A stretch of DNA of 48,502 nucleotides from Gammaproteobacteria bacterium (GTDB lineage Bacteria; Pseudomonadota; Gammaproteobacteria; Xanthomonadales; SZUA-36). Made by a program: the position numbers and the translations under genes. Below the pieces are notes generated by a model. It made no database searches. It was not told the DNA's origin and was given only the letters and a program-made list of their open reading frames with translations. Each line of letters begins with the position of its first letter. Positions within the stretch are counted from its first letter, which is position 1. The stretch spans positions 1-48,502 of the forward strand of contig JAJRRA010000014.1 of NCBI GenBank assembly GCA_024279945.1, read 5' to 3'. This document shows, in pieces, positions 33,125-41,920 of this stretch.

Positions 33125-34176
33125 GTTTTATCAAGCGGCCAAAATTTGATCTGCCGGGCCAGAAGCTCAATGAAATCGGGCTGGCTTTGCGGGATTACGA
33201 AGGCACCATGTCGACGCTGTGCGCCGGTTGCGGCCACGATTCCATCACGGCCGCTTTGATCCAGGCTCTGTGGGAAATGTCGATTGCCCCGGAACAGTTG
33301 ATCAAGCTGTCCGGTATCGGCTGTTCTTCCAAGACCCCGGCCTACTTTGTGCACGGCGCACATGGCTTCAATTCGGTGCATGGAAGGATGCCGTCGGTAG
33401 CTACCGGCGCGCTGGCGGGCAATCGCGACCTGATCGGCATCGGTGTGTCGGGGGATGGTGATTCTCTGTCGATTGGTTTCGGTCAGTTCGGCCACGTCAT
33501 TCGCCGCAACGTCAACATGCTTTACCTGATCGAGAACAACGGTGTTTACGCTCTCACCAAGGGCCAGTTCTCCGCCTCCGCAGACGCCGGAAGCACATCG
33601 AAGAAGGGTGAAGTCAACCAGATGCACAACATCAATGCGGTGGCCACGGCAATCTCCATGGGTGCCAGTTTTGTAGGCCGCAGCTTTTCCGGGGATCGCG
33701 AGCAACTGGTTCCCATGCTCAAGGCAGCCATTGCACACCCCGGTTGCGCGGTGGTTGATGTGATCTCGCCCTGTGTGACCTTCAACAACCATGAGGGCTC
33801 GACCAAGAGCTACACCTATACGCGTGAGCACAAAATGCGCGTCACCGAGACTGACCTGATCCCGGTACGATCCGAGATCACGGCCAGCTATTACGCAGGA
33901 GACACCTATCCGGTGCGTCTGCACGATGGTTCAACCATCTTGTTGAGAAAGGTTGACCCGGACTACGACCCCACGCGCCGCAACAATGCACTGGGCTTTC
34001 TGGAAAGATACCGGCACCGGGGAGAAATCGTCACCGGCCTGTTGTTCATTGATCAAAACGTCCCGGACATGCACGTCCAGTCACGGACCGTGGACACCCC
34101 TCTTAAAGCCCTGGGCTTTGATCGTCTCAACCCCGGCAGCGAAGTCCTGGCCAAATTGCAACAAGGCATGAAATAA
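33121..34176 (+). CDS. 2-oxoacid:acceptor oxidoreductase, beta subunit
   Basis: A 351-residue TPP-binding subunit. TLCAGCGHDSITAAL carries the CxxCGH motif. IGCSSKTPAYF and GDGDSLSIGFGQFGHVIRRN (TPP-binding GDG) are typical. A further cysteine, in PGCAVVDVISPCVTFNNHEG, completes the iron-sulfur ligands seen in related beta subunits. It works with the alpha subunit encoded immediately upstream (4-base overlap). It ends the operon; REP units and hairpins follow within 10 bases of its stop. Confidence 0.88.
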   Translation: MSFIKRPKFDLPGQKLNEIGLALRDYEGTMSTLCAGCGHDSITAALIQALWEMSIAPEQLIKLSGIGCSSKTPAYFVHGAHGFNSVHGRMPSVATGALAGNRDLIGIGVSGDGDSLSIGFGQFGHVIRRNVNMLYLIENNGVYALTKGQFSASADAGSTSKKGEVNQMHNINAVATAISMGASFVGRSFSGDREQLVPMLKAAIAHPGCAVVDVISPCVTFNNHEGSTKSYTYTREHKMRVTETDLIPVRSEITASYYAGDTYPVRLHDGSTILLRKVDPDYDPTRRNNALGFLERYRHRGEIVTGLLFIDQNVPDMHVQSRTVDTPLKALGFDRLNPGSEVLAKLQQGMK

Positions 34177-34181
34177 TCCGT

Positions 34182-34230
34182 GCCGGTCGACCGCAAGCGG
34201 CCTCTTACTGTAAGAGCGCCCTTGGGCGCG
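34182..34230. repeat. REP pair after the oxidoreductase operon
   Basis: Two units head to head: GACCGCAAGCGGCCTCTTAC (34189-34208) and TGTAAGAGCGCCCTTGGGCG (34209-34228). Together they can form a long cruciform that may stabilise the upstream mRNA 3' end. Same family as the arrays inside the sHdr cluster. Confidence 0.75.
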
Positions 34231-34275
34231 ACTGACCATCGACCTGGCGGGGCGCGTGACGGTACCGTACAAGCC

Positions 34276-34306
34276 GGGGTCAGAGTAAGGGACTTACTCC
34301 GACCCC
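34276..34306. repeat. GGGGTCAGAGTAA hairpin
   Basis: 13-base arms GGGGTCAGAGTAA and TTACTCCGACCCC pair with one mismatch around GGGAC. It has no T-run on either side, so it is not a classic terminator. Similar GGGGTCAGAGTA palindromes are, as I recall, common near REP-associated transposases; no transposase is present here. Confidence 0.6.
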
Positions 34307-34391
34307 TTCGAACCGGCGGAGCGCGTGACTGAACCGAGGCGCTGAGCAGAACAGGCGTCAAACTGGGCCGACCAGTCTTAAGATGAAATCC

Positions 34392-34427
34392 AGTGGTTCG
34401 AATGGCACATGGGTAAGGCCATCGTCG
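34392..34427. repeat. Hairpin repeat, copy 1 (TGGTTCGAATGGC type)
   Basis: About 36 bases that align with 45712-45747 throughout. Arms ATGGC and GCCAT pair around a loop containing GGGTA. The other copy has ATAGC/GCTAT, a compensatory change. Function unknown. Confidence 0.5.
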
Positions 34428-34529
34428 TAAGGTGTTTTGAGTGCCGGATTCTGGCAGAACTTTAACAACTTTTCACTGGTGGGTTTGCAGATAATGGCTA
34501 ATTTGCCGCCACTCTCGCCCCATGATTTG

Positions 34530-34784
34530 CTATTGCGTAAAATGATAAATCAGTGCCATCAACATCAATGCGGCAAACGTAAGGCTCCAAAAGTATAATC
34601 CTGCCAATAGAATCTTTGCGACCCTACCCTGTGCATTTTCATTCCGTATACTTAAAATGATGGCGACAAACAGCGACAAACCCATGCTTGCAAGCAGGTA
34701 CCATCCCCATGGAACCGCTTCTGCAGCATAAGCCCATGGGCTGAATGTCATCAAAACAAGTACCGCTGTCAGTCTGTTAGTCAT
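34530..34784 (-). CDS. Small membrane protein, unknown function
   Basis: 84 residues from the ATG at 34784: a cleavable-looking signal or first helix (MTNRLTAVLVLMTFSPWAYA), then two hydrophobic helices (WYLLASMGLSLFVAIILSI and LLAGLYFWSLTFAALMLMAL). A GTG at 34859 would add 25 residues. I do not recognise it. It follows a Bax-inhibitor-1 family gene on the same strand, so a related membrane-stress role is possible but unproven. Confidence 0.5.
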   Translation of the reverse strand: MTNRLTAVLVLMTFSPWAYAAEAVPWGWYLLASMGLSLFVAIILSIRNENAQGRVAKILLAGLYFWSLTFAALMLMALIYHFTQ

Positions 34785-34861
34785 TAGGTCAGTAGGCCGT
34801 AGCTGTAGCAGAAGCAACCCTATTTCCAATGATAAAAAGACTTTAAACCCGGATTTCACCC

Positions 34862-35533
34862 CTAATCATCAAAGCTCATAAAACCCAACAGGTGCAATAA
34901 GCTGGTGAACAGGTTGAAAATCGCTACGTACAACGTAACGGTTGCCATGATGTAGTTGGTTTCACCACCGTGGATGATATTGCTGGTCTGGTACAGGATC
35001 AAACCGGCCATGAGCAGAACAAACATGGATGACACAGCCAGTGACAGGCCGGGCATCTCAAAGAATACCGCGCCCAGTGCGGCGAGGAACGCCACCAGTA
35101 TACCCACCATCAGAAACCCGCCCATGAAACTAAAGTTCTTACGGGTGAGTAGTACAAAAGCGGATAGGCCCAGGAAGGTAACGCTGGTAGCACCCATGGC
35201 CATCATCACGATCCCACCACCGTTTGGCATGGCCAGGTAGGCGGTGATAATCGGCCCCAGCGTGTAGCCCATAAAACCGGTCAGGGCGAATACAAAAACC
35301 AGCCCCAATTGATGGTTCCGGAACTTCGAGGTCAGGAACAGCAGGCCGAAATAGCCGCCAAGTGTGAGCATGATTCCCGGATGAGGAAGCTTCAAAACCA
35401 TCGATACCCCTGCCATCACTGCACTGAAAAGCAAAGTCATGGACAGCAACATATAAGTGTTGCGGATCACCTTGTTGGTGGCCAGGATTGCGGATTGCGC
35501 GCGGGGTGTTGCGTGTACCATCGGTGTATTCAT
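34862..35533 (-). CDS. Bax inhibitor-1/YccA-family membrane protein
   Basis: A 223-residue protein with seven hydrophobic helices. The N-terminus reads RAQSAILATNKVIRNTYMLL, the tail ends in FTSLLHLLGFMSFDD, and the C-terminal helix runs through TLYVAIFNLF, all typical of YccA-type proteins. Members are inner-membrane proteins; E. coli YccA interacts with the FtsH protease. The conserved acidic tail linked with ion leak in BI-1 proteins is present (DD). A good Shine-Dalgarno (AGGAG) precedes the ATG. A separate transcript from the upstream hpf gene is possible. Confidence 0.88.
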   Translation of the reverse strand: MNTPMVHATPRAQSAILATNKVIRNTYMLLSMTLLFSAVMAGVSMVLKLPHPGIMLTLGGYFGLLFLTSKFRNHQLGLVFVFALTGFMGYTLGPIITAYLAMPNGGGIVMMAMGATSVTFLGLSAFVLLTRKNFSFMGGFLMVGILVAFLAALGAVFFEMPGLSLAVSSMFVLLMAGLILYQTSNIIHGGETNYIMATVTLYVAIFNLFTSLLHLLGFMSFDD

Positions 35534-35574
35534 GGCAGGTAGTCTCCTGTCAGTTTAGTTGATTGTTTTGTGGA

Positions 35575-35925
35575 TCATTCAGTGCTTGATGTCGTGCTGG
35601 CCCGTCCGATTGAGCAAGCACGATCGCGGCGACGTGCCAACTGACGCCGAACGGTTCGTCCGGCGCGATTGGACGCACGATCAATCGCGACATACAGGTC
35701 AGTCTCAATATCGTTAACCACCACATCATTCAAACCAGCCAAAACCACCCGCAAGTTGCAGCATTTGTCCACTCCGCCGCGCGGGCCGTTAATGTCGGAT
35801 AACTGCATGACAATCCGTTGAATGTGCGTGCAAAAAAAGGTCAGGGCAAATCGTACCCGCCGTTCGGCATGGTCACGCAGGGCATCGGTCAAGGTGAAAT
35901 TGCTGGCCTTAATTACAATCTGCAT
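35575..35925 (-). CDS. HPF/RaiA-type ribosome hibernation factor
   Basis: A 116-residue HPF-fold protein beginning MQIVIKASNFTLTDALRDHA, with the expected beta-alpha-beta-beta-beta-alpha layout (LRVVLAGLNDVVVNDIETDL, YVAIDRASNRAGRTVRRQLA). It would bind the 30S A/P-site region in stationary phase and prevent translation. The tail is basic then serine/threonine-rich. It lacks the long C-terminal dimerisation domain of long HPF. CGGAGA precedes the ATG. A Cys-Cys pair (DKCCNL) is unusual for the family. Confidence 0.82.
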   Translation of the reverse strand: MQIVIKASNFTLTDALRDHAERRVRFALTFFCTHIQRIVMQLSDINGPRGGVDKCCNLRVVLAGLNDVVVNDIETDLYVAIDRASNRAGRTVRRQLARRRDRACSIGRASTTSSTE

Positions 35926-35975
35926 AGATTCTCCGTGGCAAGCGCTAGTTGCTTTAGCAAGCGCATGCTAGGTAG

Positions 35976-36016
35976 TTTACTTTAACAAGTAAAGCCGAAT
36001 ATACTTGGTGTATAAT
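35976..36016 (+). promoter_or_regulatory. Inverted repeat and -10 box upstream of nhaR
   Basis: A perfect inverted repeat TTTACTT-TAAC-AAGTAAA (35976-35993) lies 17 bases before TATAAT (36011-36016), which is 29 bases before the nhaR start. The repeat has T-N11-A geometry like LysR-family sites and occupies the -35 position. Autoregulation by NhaR is possible. Direct repeats of GCAAGCGC lie further upstream. Confidence 0.45.
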
Positions 36017-36044
36017 TCGAAAAATACGAACTAACGGCAAGTTA

Positions 36045-36944
36045 ATGATTAACTATAAACATCTTCACTACTTCTGGGCAGTTGCCAGGGAGGGGGGCAT
36101 CGCGCGTGCCAGCGAGCGGTTGCACCTGACACCACAAACCATCAGCGGGCAACTTAGCTTGTTGGAAGAGTATTTCGGCATGGATCTGTTCACCCGCATC
36201 GGCCGCAACCTGGAACTCACGGAGAACGGGCGTCTGGTATTGAGCTACGCTGACGAAATCTTCTCACTCGGTGGTGAACTGGAAGAGGTCATCCATCAGT
36301 TGCCGGGTGGACGCCCCCAGCTATTCCGGGTTGGCGTGGTTGATATGGTACCCAAGTCCATCGCCCAACGTGTTCTTGAGCCGGCACTGCAGATGCCGGA
36401 GCCCGTGCGCATGGTATGCCGCGAGGCGAGCCTGGATACATTGTTGGTAGAGCTAACCATGCACCGTCTTGAATTAGTGCTGGCCGACCGCCCCATACCG
36501 CCCACGGTCAGTACCCGTGGCTTCAGTCATAAACTCGGCGAATGTGCAGTCAGCTTCTTTGCCACAAAGGATTTGGCAGGAAAACTGGAAGGCGATTTTC
36601 CTCAATGCCTGGATGGAGCGCCACTACTATTACCCTGCAGCGGTAACCAGTTGCGCTCGGGTATCGATCAGTGGCTGGACAAACATCGTATTCGTCCACG
36701 TATGATGGCCGAGTTTGATGACAGCGCATTGATGAAGGCTTTTGGACACAGAGGAGCGGGGATATTCATTGCACCCGCCGCCATCAAGTCAGAAGTAGAG
36801 CGGCAGTATGAGGTCACCGAGATTGGCCAGACCGATGAGGTGAAGGAGCGCTTTTACGCCATATCTGTCGAACGCCGGGTCATACACCCGGTCGTATCTG
36901 TTGTCGTGGAGGCCGCTCGCAAGTTACTACTGGCCGCTGACTAA
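36045..36944 (+). CDS. nhaR: LysR-family regulator NhaR
   Basis: A 299-residue LysR-type regulator. The N-terminal helix-turn-helix (INYKHLHYFWAVAREGGIAR, RLHLTPQTISGQLSLLEEY) is nearly diagnostic of NhaR, the Na+-responsive activator of sodium/proton antiporter genes. The effector domain follows from about residue 90 (FRVGVVDMVPKSIAQRVLEP). It converges with the large Mrp antiporter operon, whose likely regulator it is. The Shine-Dalgarno is weak (GGCAAG). The promoter lies just upstream (TATAAT at 36011). Confidence 0.92.
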   Translation: MINYKHLHYFWAVAREGGIARASERLHLTPQTISGQLSLLEEYFGMDLFTRIGRNLELTENGRLVLSYADEIFSLGGELEEVIHQLPGGRPQLFRVGVVDMVPKSIAQRVLEPALQMPEPVRMVCREASLDTLLVELTMHRLELVLADRPIPPTVSTRGFSHKLGECAVSFFATKDLAGKLEGDFPQCLDGAPLLLPCSGNQLRSGIDQWLDKHRIRPRMMAEFDDSALMKAFGHRGAGIFIAPAAIKSEVERQYEVTEIGQTDEVKERFYAISVERRVIHPVVSVVVEAARKLLLAAD

Positions 36945-36995
36945 CCAGAACATGATTACCTGTGACGCGCTGGAATGCCCCAATTTACCTCTGTG

Positions 36996-38702
36996 TCAGA
37001 TGTAGTAGATGAACACATAAGCGGTCAGAAGTACCGCGATCCAGAGTGCGGTCACACCTATTGGCCAGTCGCGCGCGAAAACACCTCGTCGACCGGACTC
37101 TTCCGACGCAAGCTGCCCGAAGTATCGCTCAGACAGCGAACGAAGTGATCCCAGCAACCCGCTTGCCAGGGTCGCAAACTTTGTGCCGAGCGCCAGCAGC
37201 ACGGTGCTAACGGCATTGGCGATACGAAGCAACACTACCCGCCAGAGCCAGTCCGTATCCAGGCTAATCGTCCGAGTGCGTCGCATCAGAGGCAGCAACA
37301 GGAAGAAGGCGAGGCCCGAAAACAGGAGTAACTGCAGATAGAAGATGACCTTGCCGGCTACGTAGGCCTGATAAGTCACTGGATAGGGGAGAAACCGGTA
37401 GAGGGCCTCCGGAAACACGCCGATCAGTATACAAAGCGTGGCAAAGAACACCATGGCAGCAGCCATATTCCATGGCGCATCCCTGGGCCGGAGACCCGAG
37501 TCGCGCTGGAAGAACACAAACCAGGGGAACTTGATACCCGCGTGCAGGAACACACCTGCGGAGGCCGCTGCCAGCAGGAAATAGACTGCGACGAGACCCT
37601 CGGTGGCTGCCGCCTGTGAGATCATGGTTTTAGTGGTAAACCCTGAGGTCAACGGGAAGCCGGAGATTGCGAGTGCACCGACAATGCCACAGACCGCTGT
37701 CAGCGGCATGGTGCGAAACAGGCCGCCAAGATTCGTACACTTGTTCTCCCCCGTGCGAATGATCACCACACCCGCACTCATTATCAGCAGGGCTTTGTAA
37801 ATAATGTGCGCAAAAGCATGGGCTGCGGCACCGTTCAGAGCCAATTCGGTACCAATGCCAACGGCACATACCATGAAGCCCACCTGGTTGACGATTGAAT
37901 AGGCGAGAATCCGGCGTACGTCATTTTCAAGCAGGGCGTATATAATGCCGTACATCACCATATAAAGACCGACACCGATGAGTACAGGCTCTCCCGGAAA
38001 AATAAGGATCAGTGCAAACACCGCGGCCTTGGTGGTGAATGCGGAAATGAACACGGAGCCTGTTGGGCTTGATTCGGGGTAGGCGTCTGCGAGCCAGGAC
38101 GAGATTGGCGGTGCCGCAGCATTGAACAGGATGCCGATAAGGACCATCCAGGTACTAAAGTCAGTTGCCAGCATCGGCTGGATGTCGACGGAGCCGGTTT
38201 GGAGTGCGACACCCACGATCCCGACCATCAGTATCACACCACCGAGGAGATGCATGATCGCATAGCGAATACCGGCCGACCGCGCTGCCGGTGTACCACC
38301 ACACCAGACAACCACGGTCGAAAACAGCGCCATCAACTCCCAGTAGACAAAGAGAGTAATGAAATCACCCGCAAAACTGACGCCGATGGCACCGGCCGCA
38401 TAGGCATAGGCCGTGGCAAGCTCGTACCAGCGAGCGTGACGGAAAGCATAGAAGCCACCACCAAATGCCATGAGCGCAAAGATTGTGGCAAAAAGCCGCC
38501 TCAAAGGGCTGCCCTCTAAAGGTTCGATTTGATACTCAAGAAAAGACAGGGTGCCAATAACCCCGTCAGGCACCTGCCACACCGCCCACAGGGTCACCAG
38601 CGGCGCTATGAGCAAAATGGCTGTGCGCCAATGGCCGCGTGCCGGTCCGATCAGCAGCGCAGCCGCGAATAGAATGAGTGCGGGGGACAGAATCTCAGAC
38701 AT
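36996..38702 (-). CDS. Mrp antiporter MrpD-like subunit (third, long)
   Basis: A 568-residue proton-translocating antiporter subunit of the NuoL/M/N-MrpD family. Multiple membrane helices include YWELMALFSTVVVWCGGTPA with the conserved helix-5-type glutamate, and AAAHAFAHIIYKALLIMSAG with the key histidine/lysine helix. A C-terminal extension ends in one more helix (WIAVLLTAYVFIYYI). The ATG at 38702 overlaps the stop of the upstream small gene (GATGTCTGA), which decides the start; 11 extra upstream residues of the open frame are rejected. It is last in the operon. Confidence 0.85.
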   Translation of the reverse strand: MSEILSPALILFAAALLIGPARGHWRTAILLIAPLVTLWAVWQVPDGVIGTLSFLEYQIEPLEGSPLRRLFATIFALMAFGGGFYAFRHARWYELATAYAYAAGAIGVSFAGDFITLFVYWELMALFSTVVVWCGGTPAARSAGIRYAIMHLLGGVILMVGIVGVALQTGSVDIQPMLATDFSTWMVLIGILFNAAAPPISSWLADAYPESSPTGSVFISAFTTKAAVFALILIFPGEPVLIGVGLYMVMYGIIYALLENDVRRILAYSIVNQVGFMVCAVGIGTELALNGAAAHAFAHIIYKALLIMSAGVVIIRTGENKCTNLGGLFRTMPLTAVCGIVGALAISGFPLTSGFTTKTMISQAAATEGLVAVYFLLAAASAGVFLHAGIKFPWFVFFQRDSGLRPRDAPWNMAAAMVFFATLCILIGVFPEALYRFLPYPVTYQAYVAGKVIFYLQLLLFSGLAFFLLLPLMRRTRTISLDTDWLWRVVLLRIANAVSTVLLALGTKFATLASGLLGSLRSLSERYFGQLASEESGRRGVFARDWPIGVTALWIAVLLTAYVFIYYI

Positions 38703-38964
38703 CGCTGTCCCCGTCGTCGTAGTAGCGTTCGCCACGCTTAAGTATCAGGCCGAGCCCCTTTGCGACAAGTACCATGACAAGACAGGCAAAAAAACCAAAG
38801 ACTGCCCCGAAGCCAATCCAGCCATCTACGCCAAAATAGCCCTTCACACTGAATCCAAACTGTGCAATAACCGTCAGCGCAAGCACGATACAGAACACCC
38901 ACCAAAGCAGCCGGATAGTGGTTGGCCGTACCAGCCAATGATCGTTTTCTGGCCTGTCCGTCAT
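38695..38964 (-). CDS. Small two-helix membrane protein in the Mrp operon
   Basis: An 89-residue protein with two membrane helices (LLWWVFCIVLALTVIAQF and IGFGAVFGFFACLVMVLVAK) and a charged C-terminus (LKRGERYYDDGDSDV). It overlaps both neighbours: 4 bases with the upstream mrpD gene (ATGA) and 8 bases with the downstream one. Such tight coupling argues it is a real subunit or assembly factor of this antiporter. It is not one of the standard MrpA-G subunits. Confidence 0.75.
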   Translation of the reverse strand: MTDRPENDHWLVRPTTIRLLWWVFCIVLALTVIAQFGFSVKGYFGVDGWIGFGAVFGFFACLVMVLVAKGLGLILKRGERYYDDGDSDV

Positions 38965-40430
38965 GGTGAACTCCGCACCAACTGTGCCGCAAGTTCCAGT
39001 ACCGGCCCGTTGAAGAAAAACAACGCGAGCGTGAGACCCGCCGTGATGGTTAGCGCGAGTACCGCTGCAAACGGTGCCTCGCCGTGCTCCTTCGCCGTTG
39101 GAGACTCATCGTGTGCGAACCAAACCAGGAAAAGGATCGGCAGAAAGTAGGCAGCATTAAGCACAGTGCTCAGGATAATCGTAGCAATCGCCACATAGTT
39201 GTCTGCCTCAATGGCACCTGCAAAAATATACCATTTGGAAACGAAGCCGCCGGTTGGTGGCACGCCGATCATGCTGAATGCGCCAATGGTGAAGGCGGCC
39301 ATCGTCCACGGCATACGGCGACCGATGCCGCGAAGCTCATGGATTTCAGTTTTTTTCGAAGCCGTGTAGATAGCACCCACGGCAAAGAACAAGGTAATCT
39401 TGCCAAACGCATGTGAGACCATGTGGGTGGCTGCACCCATCACTGCGAGGGGTTTCAGAATAGCGGTGGCCATCACCACGTAGGAAAGCTGGGCGATGGT
39501 GGAATAAGCCAGCAAACGCTTTAAATTCTGCTGTCGCAGAGCCACAACGCTGGCTGCGATGATCGTGAACGCAGCAATGTACAACAACCAGGCGCCGCTC
39601 GGTTCAGCAGCCAGAAAGTCAATACCGAATATATAGATTATGATCTTGGTGATCGTGAACACCCCGGCCTTAACCACTGCAACGGCATGTAGTAACGCGC
39701 TGACCGGCGTGGGAGCCACCATCACCGCTGGCAGCCAGCGATGCACGGGCATAATGGCCGCCTTGCCAATACCAAATATAAACAGCCCAAGCAGCAACCC
39801 GATCGCGGGACCCTCAAGTTTGCCCTGGAGTACTCCACCCGGCGTGAAATCACCACTCCCTGCTACCCTGTAAGTCCAAATAATTGCGGGAAGCAACAGG
39901 CCGATCGAGGTCGTGAGTAGAATTCCAAGATAGACACGCGCCGAGCGCATGGTCTTGGCATTTCTTTTATGCGCGACCAGGGGGTAGGTTGATAGTGTTA
40001 ACAGTTCGTAAAACAGGAACAAGGTGAACAGGTTGGCTGAGAACGCAACGCCTATGGTGGAGGCAATCGCGATAGCGAAAAAGAAATAGAACCGGGTTTG
40101 GTCCGGTTCACGGTTGCCACGCATGTAGCCGATAGAATAGATGGAGTTAATCAGCCATAACCCGGAAGCGAGCATCGCAAACAGCATTCCGAGCGGCTCG
40201 ACGCGAAATGCAATCTCTATACCCGGCACGACCTCAGCAAGCAAACTTGAGGGGCGTCCGCCGGCCAGGAGTTCCGGCAGCATTCCCCAGACGATCCAGA
40301 TGAGTGCGATCGCTGTCACCAGCGTTACCGCCTCGCGCAGGTTCGCGCTGATGCGTCCCACCAGTGCAATACAGGGTGCACCAATGCAGGGTAGCGCGAT
40401 CGCTATCAGTATGGCATTGGAAGCGTTCAC
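38961..40430 (-). CDS. Mrp antiporter MrpD-like subunit (second)
   Basis: A 489-residue NuoM/N-MrpD-like membrane subunit. Marks include LFLFYELLTLSTYPLVAHKR with the conserved Glu, HRWLPAVMVAPTPVSALLHA with the broken-helix lysine/histidine region, and LKRLLAYSTIAQLSYVVM. The start is taken as GTG at 40430, whose GTGA overlaps the stop of the upstream mrpD gene. The longer open frame reaching 40715 runs antisense-like residues without family sense. It would pump H+ or Na+ with the other D subunits. Confidence 0.85.
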   Translation of the reverse strand: MNASNAILIAIALPCIGAPCIALVGRISANLREAVTLVTAIALIWIVWGMLPELLAGGRPSSLLAEVVPGIEIAFRVEPLGMLFAMLASGLWLINSIYSIGYMRGNREPDQTRFYFFFAIAIASTIGVAFSANLFTLFLFYELLTLSTYPLVAHKRNAKTMRSARVYLGILLTTSIGLLLPAIIWTYRVAGSGDFTPGGVLQGKLEGPAIGLLLGLFIFGIGKAAIMPVHRWLPAVMVAPTPVSALLHAVAVVKAGVFTITKIIIYIFGIDFLAAEPSGAWLLYIAAFTIIAASVVALRQQNLKRLLAYSTIAQLSYVVMATAILKPLAVMGAATHMVSHAFGKITLFFAVGAIYTASKKTEIHELRGIGRRMPWTMAAFTIGAFSMIGVPPTGGFVSKWYIFAGAIEADNYVAIATIILSTVLNAAYFLPILFLVWFAHDESPTAKEHGEAPFAAVLALTITAGLTLALFFFNGPVLELAAQLVRSSP

Positions 40431-41920
40431 GGTACGTGCCTCATCAGCGTTTCTGCTGCGGAGGAAGACAGTGAGACCGGTAAAGAGGGCACCAACCCGA
40501 AATAGATATTGGCGAGTGCCGCCGTCCAGGTTGCGGCAAGCAGAACCGGCGGTGCTTCGCGTAATGTGACAGCGCTGTTCTTCGGTGTCCGGAAGTAGGC
40601 AATTTCGATCACCCGCCAAATATAGGCCAGAGCCATCAACGAGCTCACCACGATTACTGCGACGAGTGCGATACCAATAATGCCTTCGCCAAGCGCAGCG
40701 GAGATCAGATACCACTTACTTATGAAACCTGCTGTGCCCGGTATCCCGATGAGACTCAAGCCTCCAACCACGAACGCCCCCATGGTCCAGGGCATGTCCC
40801 GGGCAGCACCGGAGACATCAGACAGACGAAACTCCGGGATGCGTGTGGCAAGACAGGCGACTGCCAGAAAAAGTGTTCCTTTGGCAAGCGCGTGGTTGAA
40901 CATATGCACAATGCCGGCCGTTAACCCTGTCAGGCTTACAAGACTGGCACCGAGCATGATGTAACCGATCTGGGCGACGGATGAATAAGCGAGCATTCGC
41001 TTGAGATTCTGCTCAAAAAGAGCGACCGCCGATGCTATCAGTATCGCGAGAACTGCCAGTGGCATCAGGTAATATGAAAATTGGATGTCGTGGTTTACGA
41101 GGTTCGGCTGAAACACAAAGAAATCGAAGCGCAGCAACAGATAGAGCGATACCTTGGTCGAACAGGCGGCCAGAAATACTGTCACAATGGTGGGTGCATA
41201 AGTATAGGTATTCGGCAACCACATGTGCAGCGGAAACACGGCCGCTTTCAAGGCGAGACCGATGGTGATGAACCCGGCTGCCACCAATATCGGCTTCTGA
41301 TCGGCAACCTCGTGGATTCTGAGCTCCATATCGGCGAGGTTCAGAGTGCCCGTCATCAAGTAAATAAGGCCTATGCCGATCAGGTAGAAGGTCGCACCAA
41401 TGGTGCCCATGATCAGGTATTTGAACACCGCTGGCAGCGCGCGCCGGTCCCCTCCGCTGGCAACGAGCACATAGCTTGCGAGTGCAGATATCTCCATGAA
41501 TACGAAGATGTTAAACGCATCTGCCGAGACCAGGATACCCGACATACCGGCGAGTGCAAGCAGCCATGCAGCGTAAAAAAATGGCTGGCGATCCGTCTCA
41601 ATATCTGTATCCAGACTACTGCGGCCGGCGAGCAGTGCGAGTGCCGAGGCACCGGTGACGATGAGCAGAAGAATTGCACTGAATGCGTCGACACCAAGCT
41701 CAATGCCATAAGGTGCGGGCCAGGAGCCCATGTTGTAACTGTAATCCTGTCCCGCGAACACCCCAGTGGTGATCATTATCGCGATCACAAAGGCGAAAAG
41801 GCTCGTTGCAGTAGCCGCGAACCAGGCAAAGCTGCGTGGCTGAAGCAGCGCCACCAGCGGCGCGCACAGCATCGGTATAATCACCTGTAGCACCGGAAGG
41901 TGCTGGCTCCAGTTCACCAC
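40427..41920 (-). CDS. mrpD: Mrp antiporter subunit MrpD
   Basis: A 497-residue MnhD/MrpD subunit: 14 helices, with IFVFMEISALASYVLVASGG (conserved Glu), FPLHMWLPNTYTYAPTIVTV (Lys/His helix) and LKRMLAYSSVAQIGYIMLGA. The C-terminal helices end MRHVP. It overlaps the mrpC stop region by 7 bases and the next mrpD-like gene by 4. This is the copy most like canonical MrpD by position (after mrpC). Confidence 0.9.
   Translation of the reverse strand: MVNWSQHLPVLQVIIPMLCAPLVALLQPRSFAWFAATATSLFAFVIAIMITTGVFAGQDYSYNMGSWPAPYGIELGVDAFSAILLLIVTGASALALLAGRSSLDTDIETDRQPFFYAAWLLALAGMSGILVSADAFNIFVFMEISALASYVLVASGGDRRALPAVFKYLIMGTIGATFYLIGIGLIYLMTGTLNLADMELRIHEVADQKPILVAAGFITIGLALKAAVFPLHMWLPNTYTYAPTIVTVFLAACSTKVSLYLLLRFDFFVFQPNLVNHDIQFSYYLMPLAVLAILIASAVALFEQNLKRMLAYSSVAQIGYIMLGASLVSLTGLTAGIVHMFNHALAKGTLFLAVACLATRIPEFRLSDVSGAARDMPWTMGAFVVGGLSLIGIPGTAGFISKWYLISAALGEGIIGIALVAVIVVSSLMALAYIWRVIEIAYFRTPKNSAVTLREAPPVLLAATWTAALANIYFGLVPSLPVSLSSSAAETLMRHVP

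Larger units (their letters stand above)
34177..34529. other. Repeat-rich intergenic region
   Basis: No credible gene. From left to right it holds a REP pair (34182-34230), a direct repeat GGCGGRGCGCGTGAC at 34246-34260 and 34315-34329, a strong hairpin between them (34276-34306), and a hairpin repeat (34392-34427) also found downstream of the Usp gene. The rest, to the stop of the opposite-strand membrane-protein gene, shows nothing recognisable. Confidence 0.7.

Noticed and set aside
40431-40715. N-terminal extension of the second mrpD-like open frame
   Set aside because: It runs inside mrpD in another frame; the GTGA overlap at 40430 gives a normal start and length.
41081-41890. 269-residue plus-strand open frame in the Mrp operon
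   Set aside because: It is antisense to mrpD, highly charged, and has no family sense.
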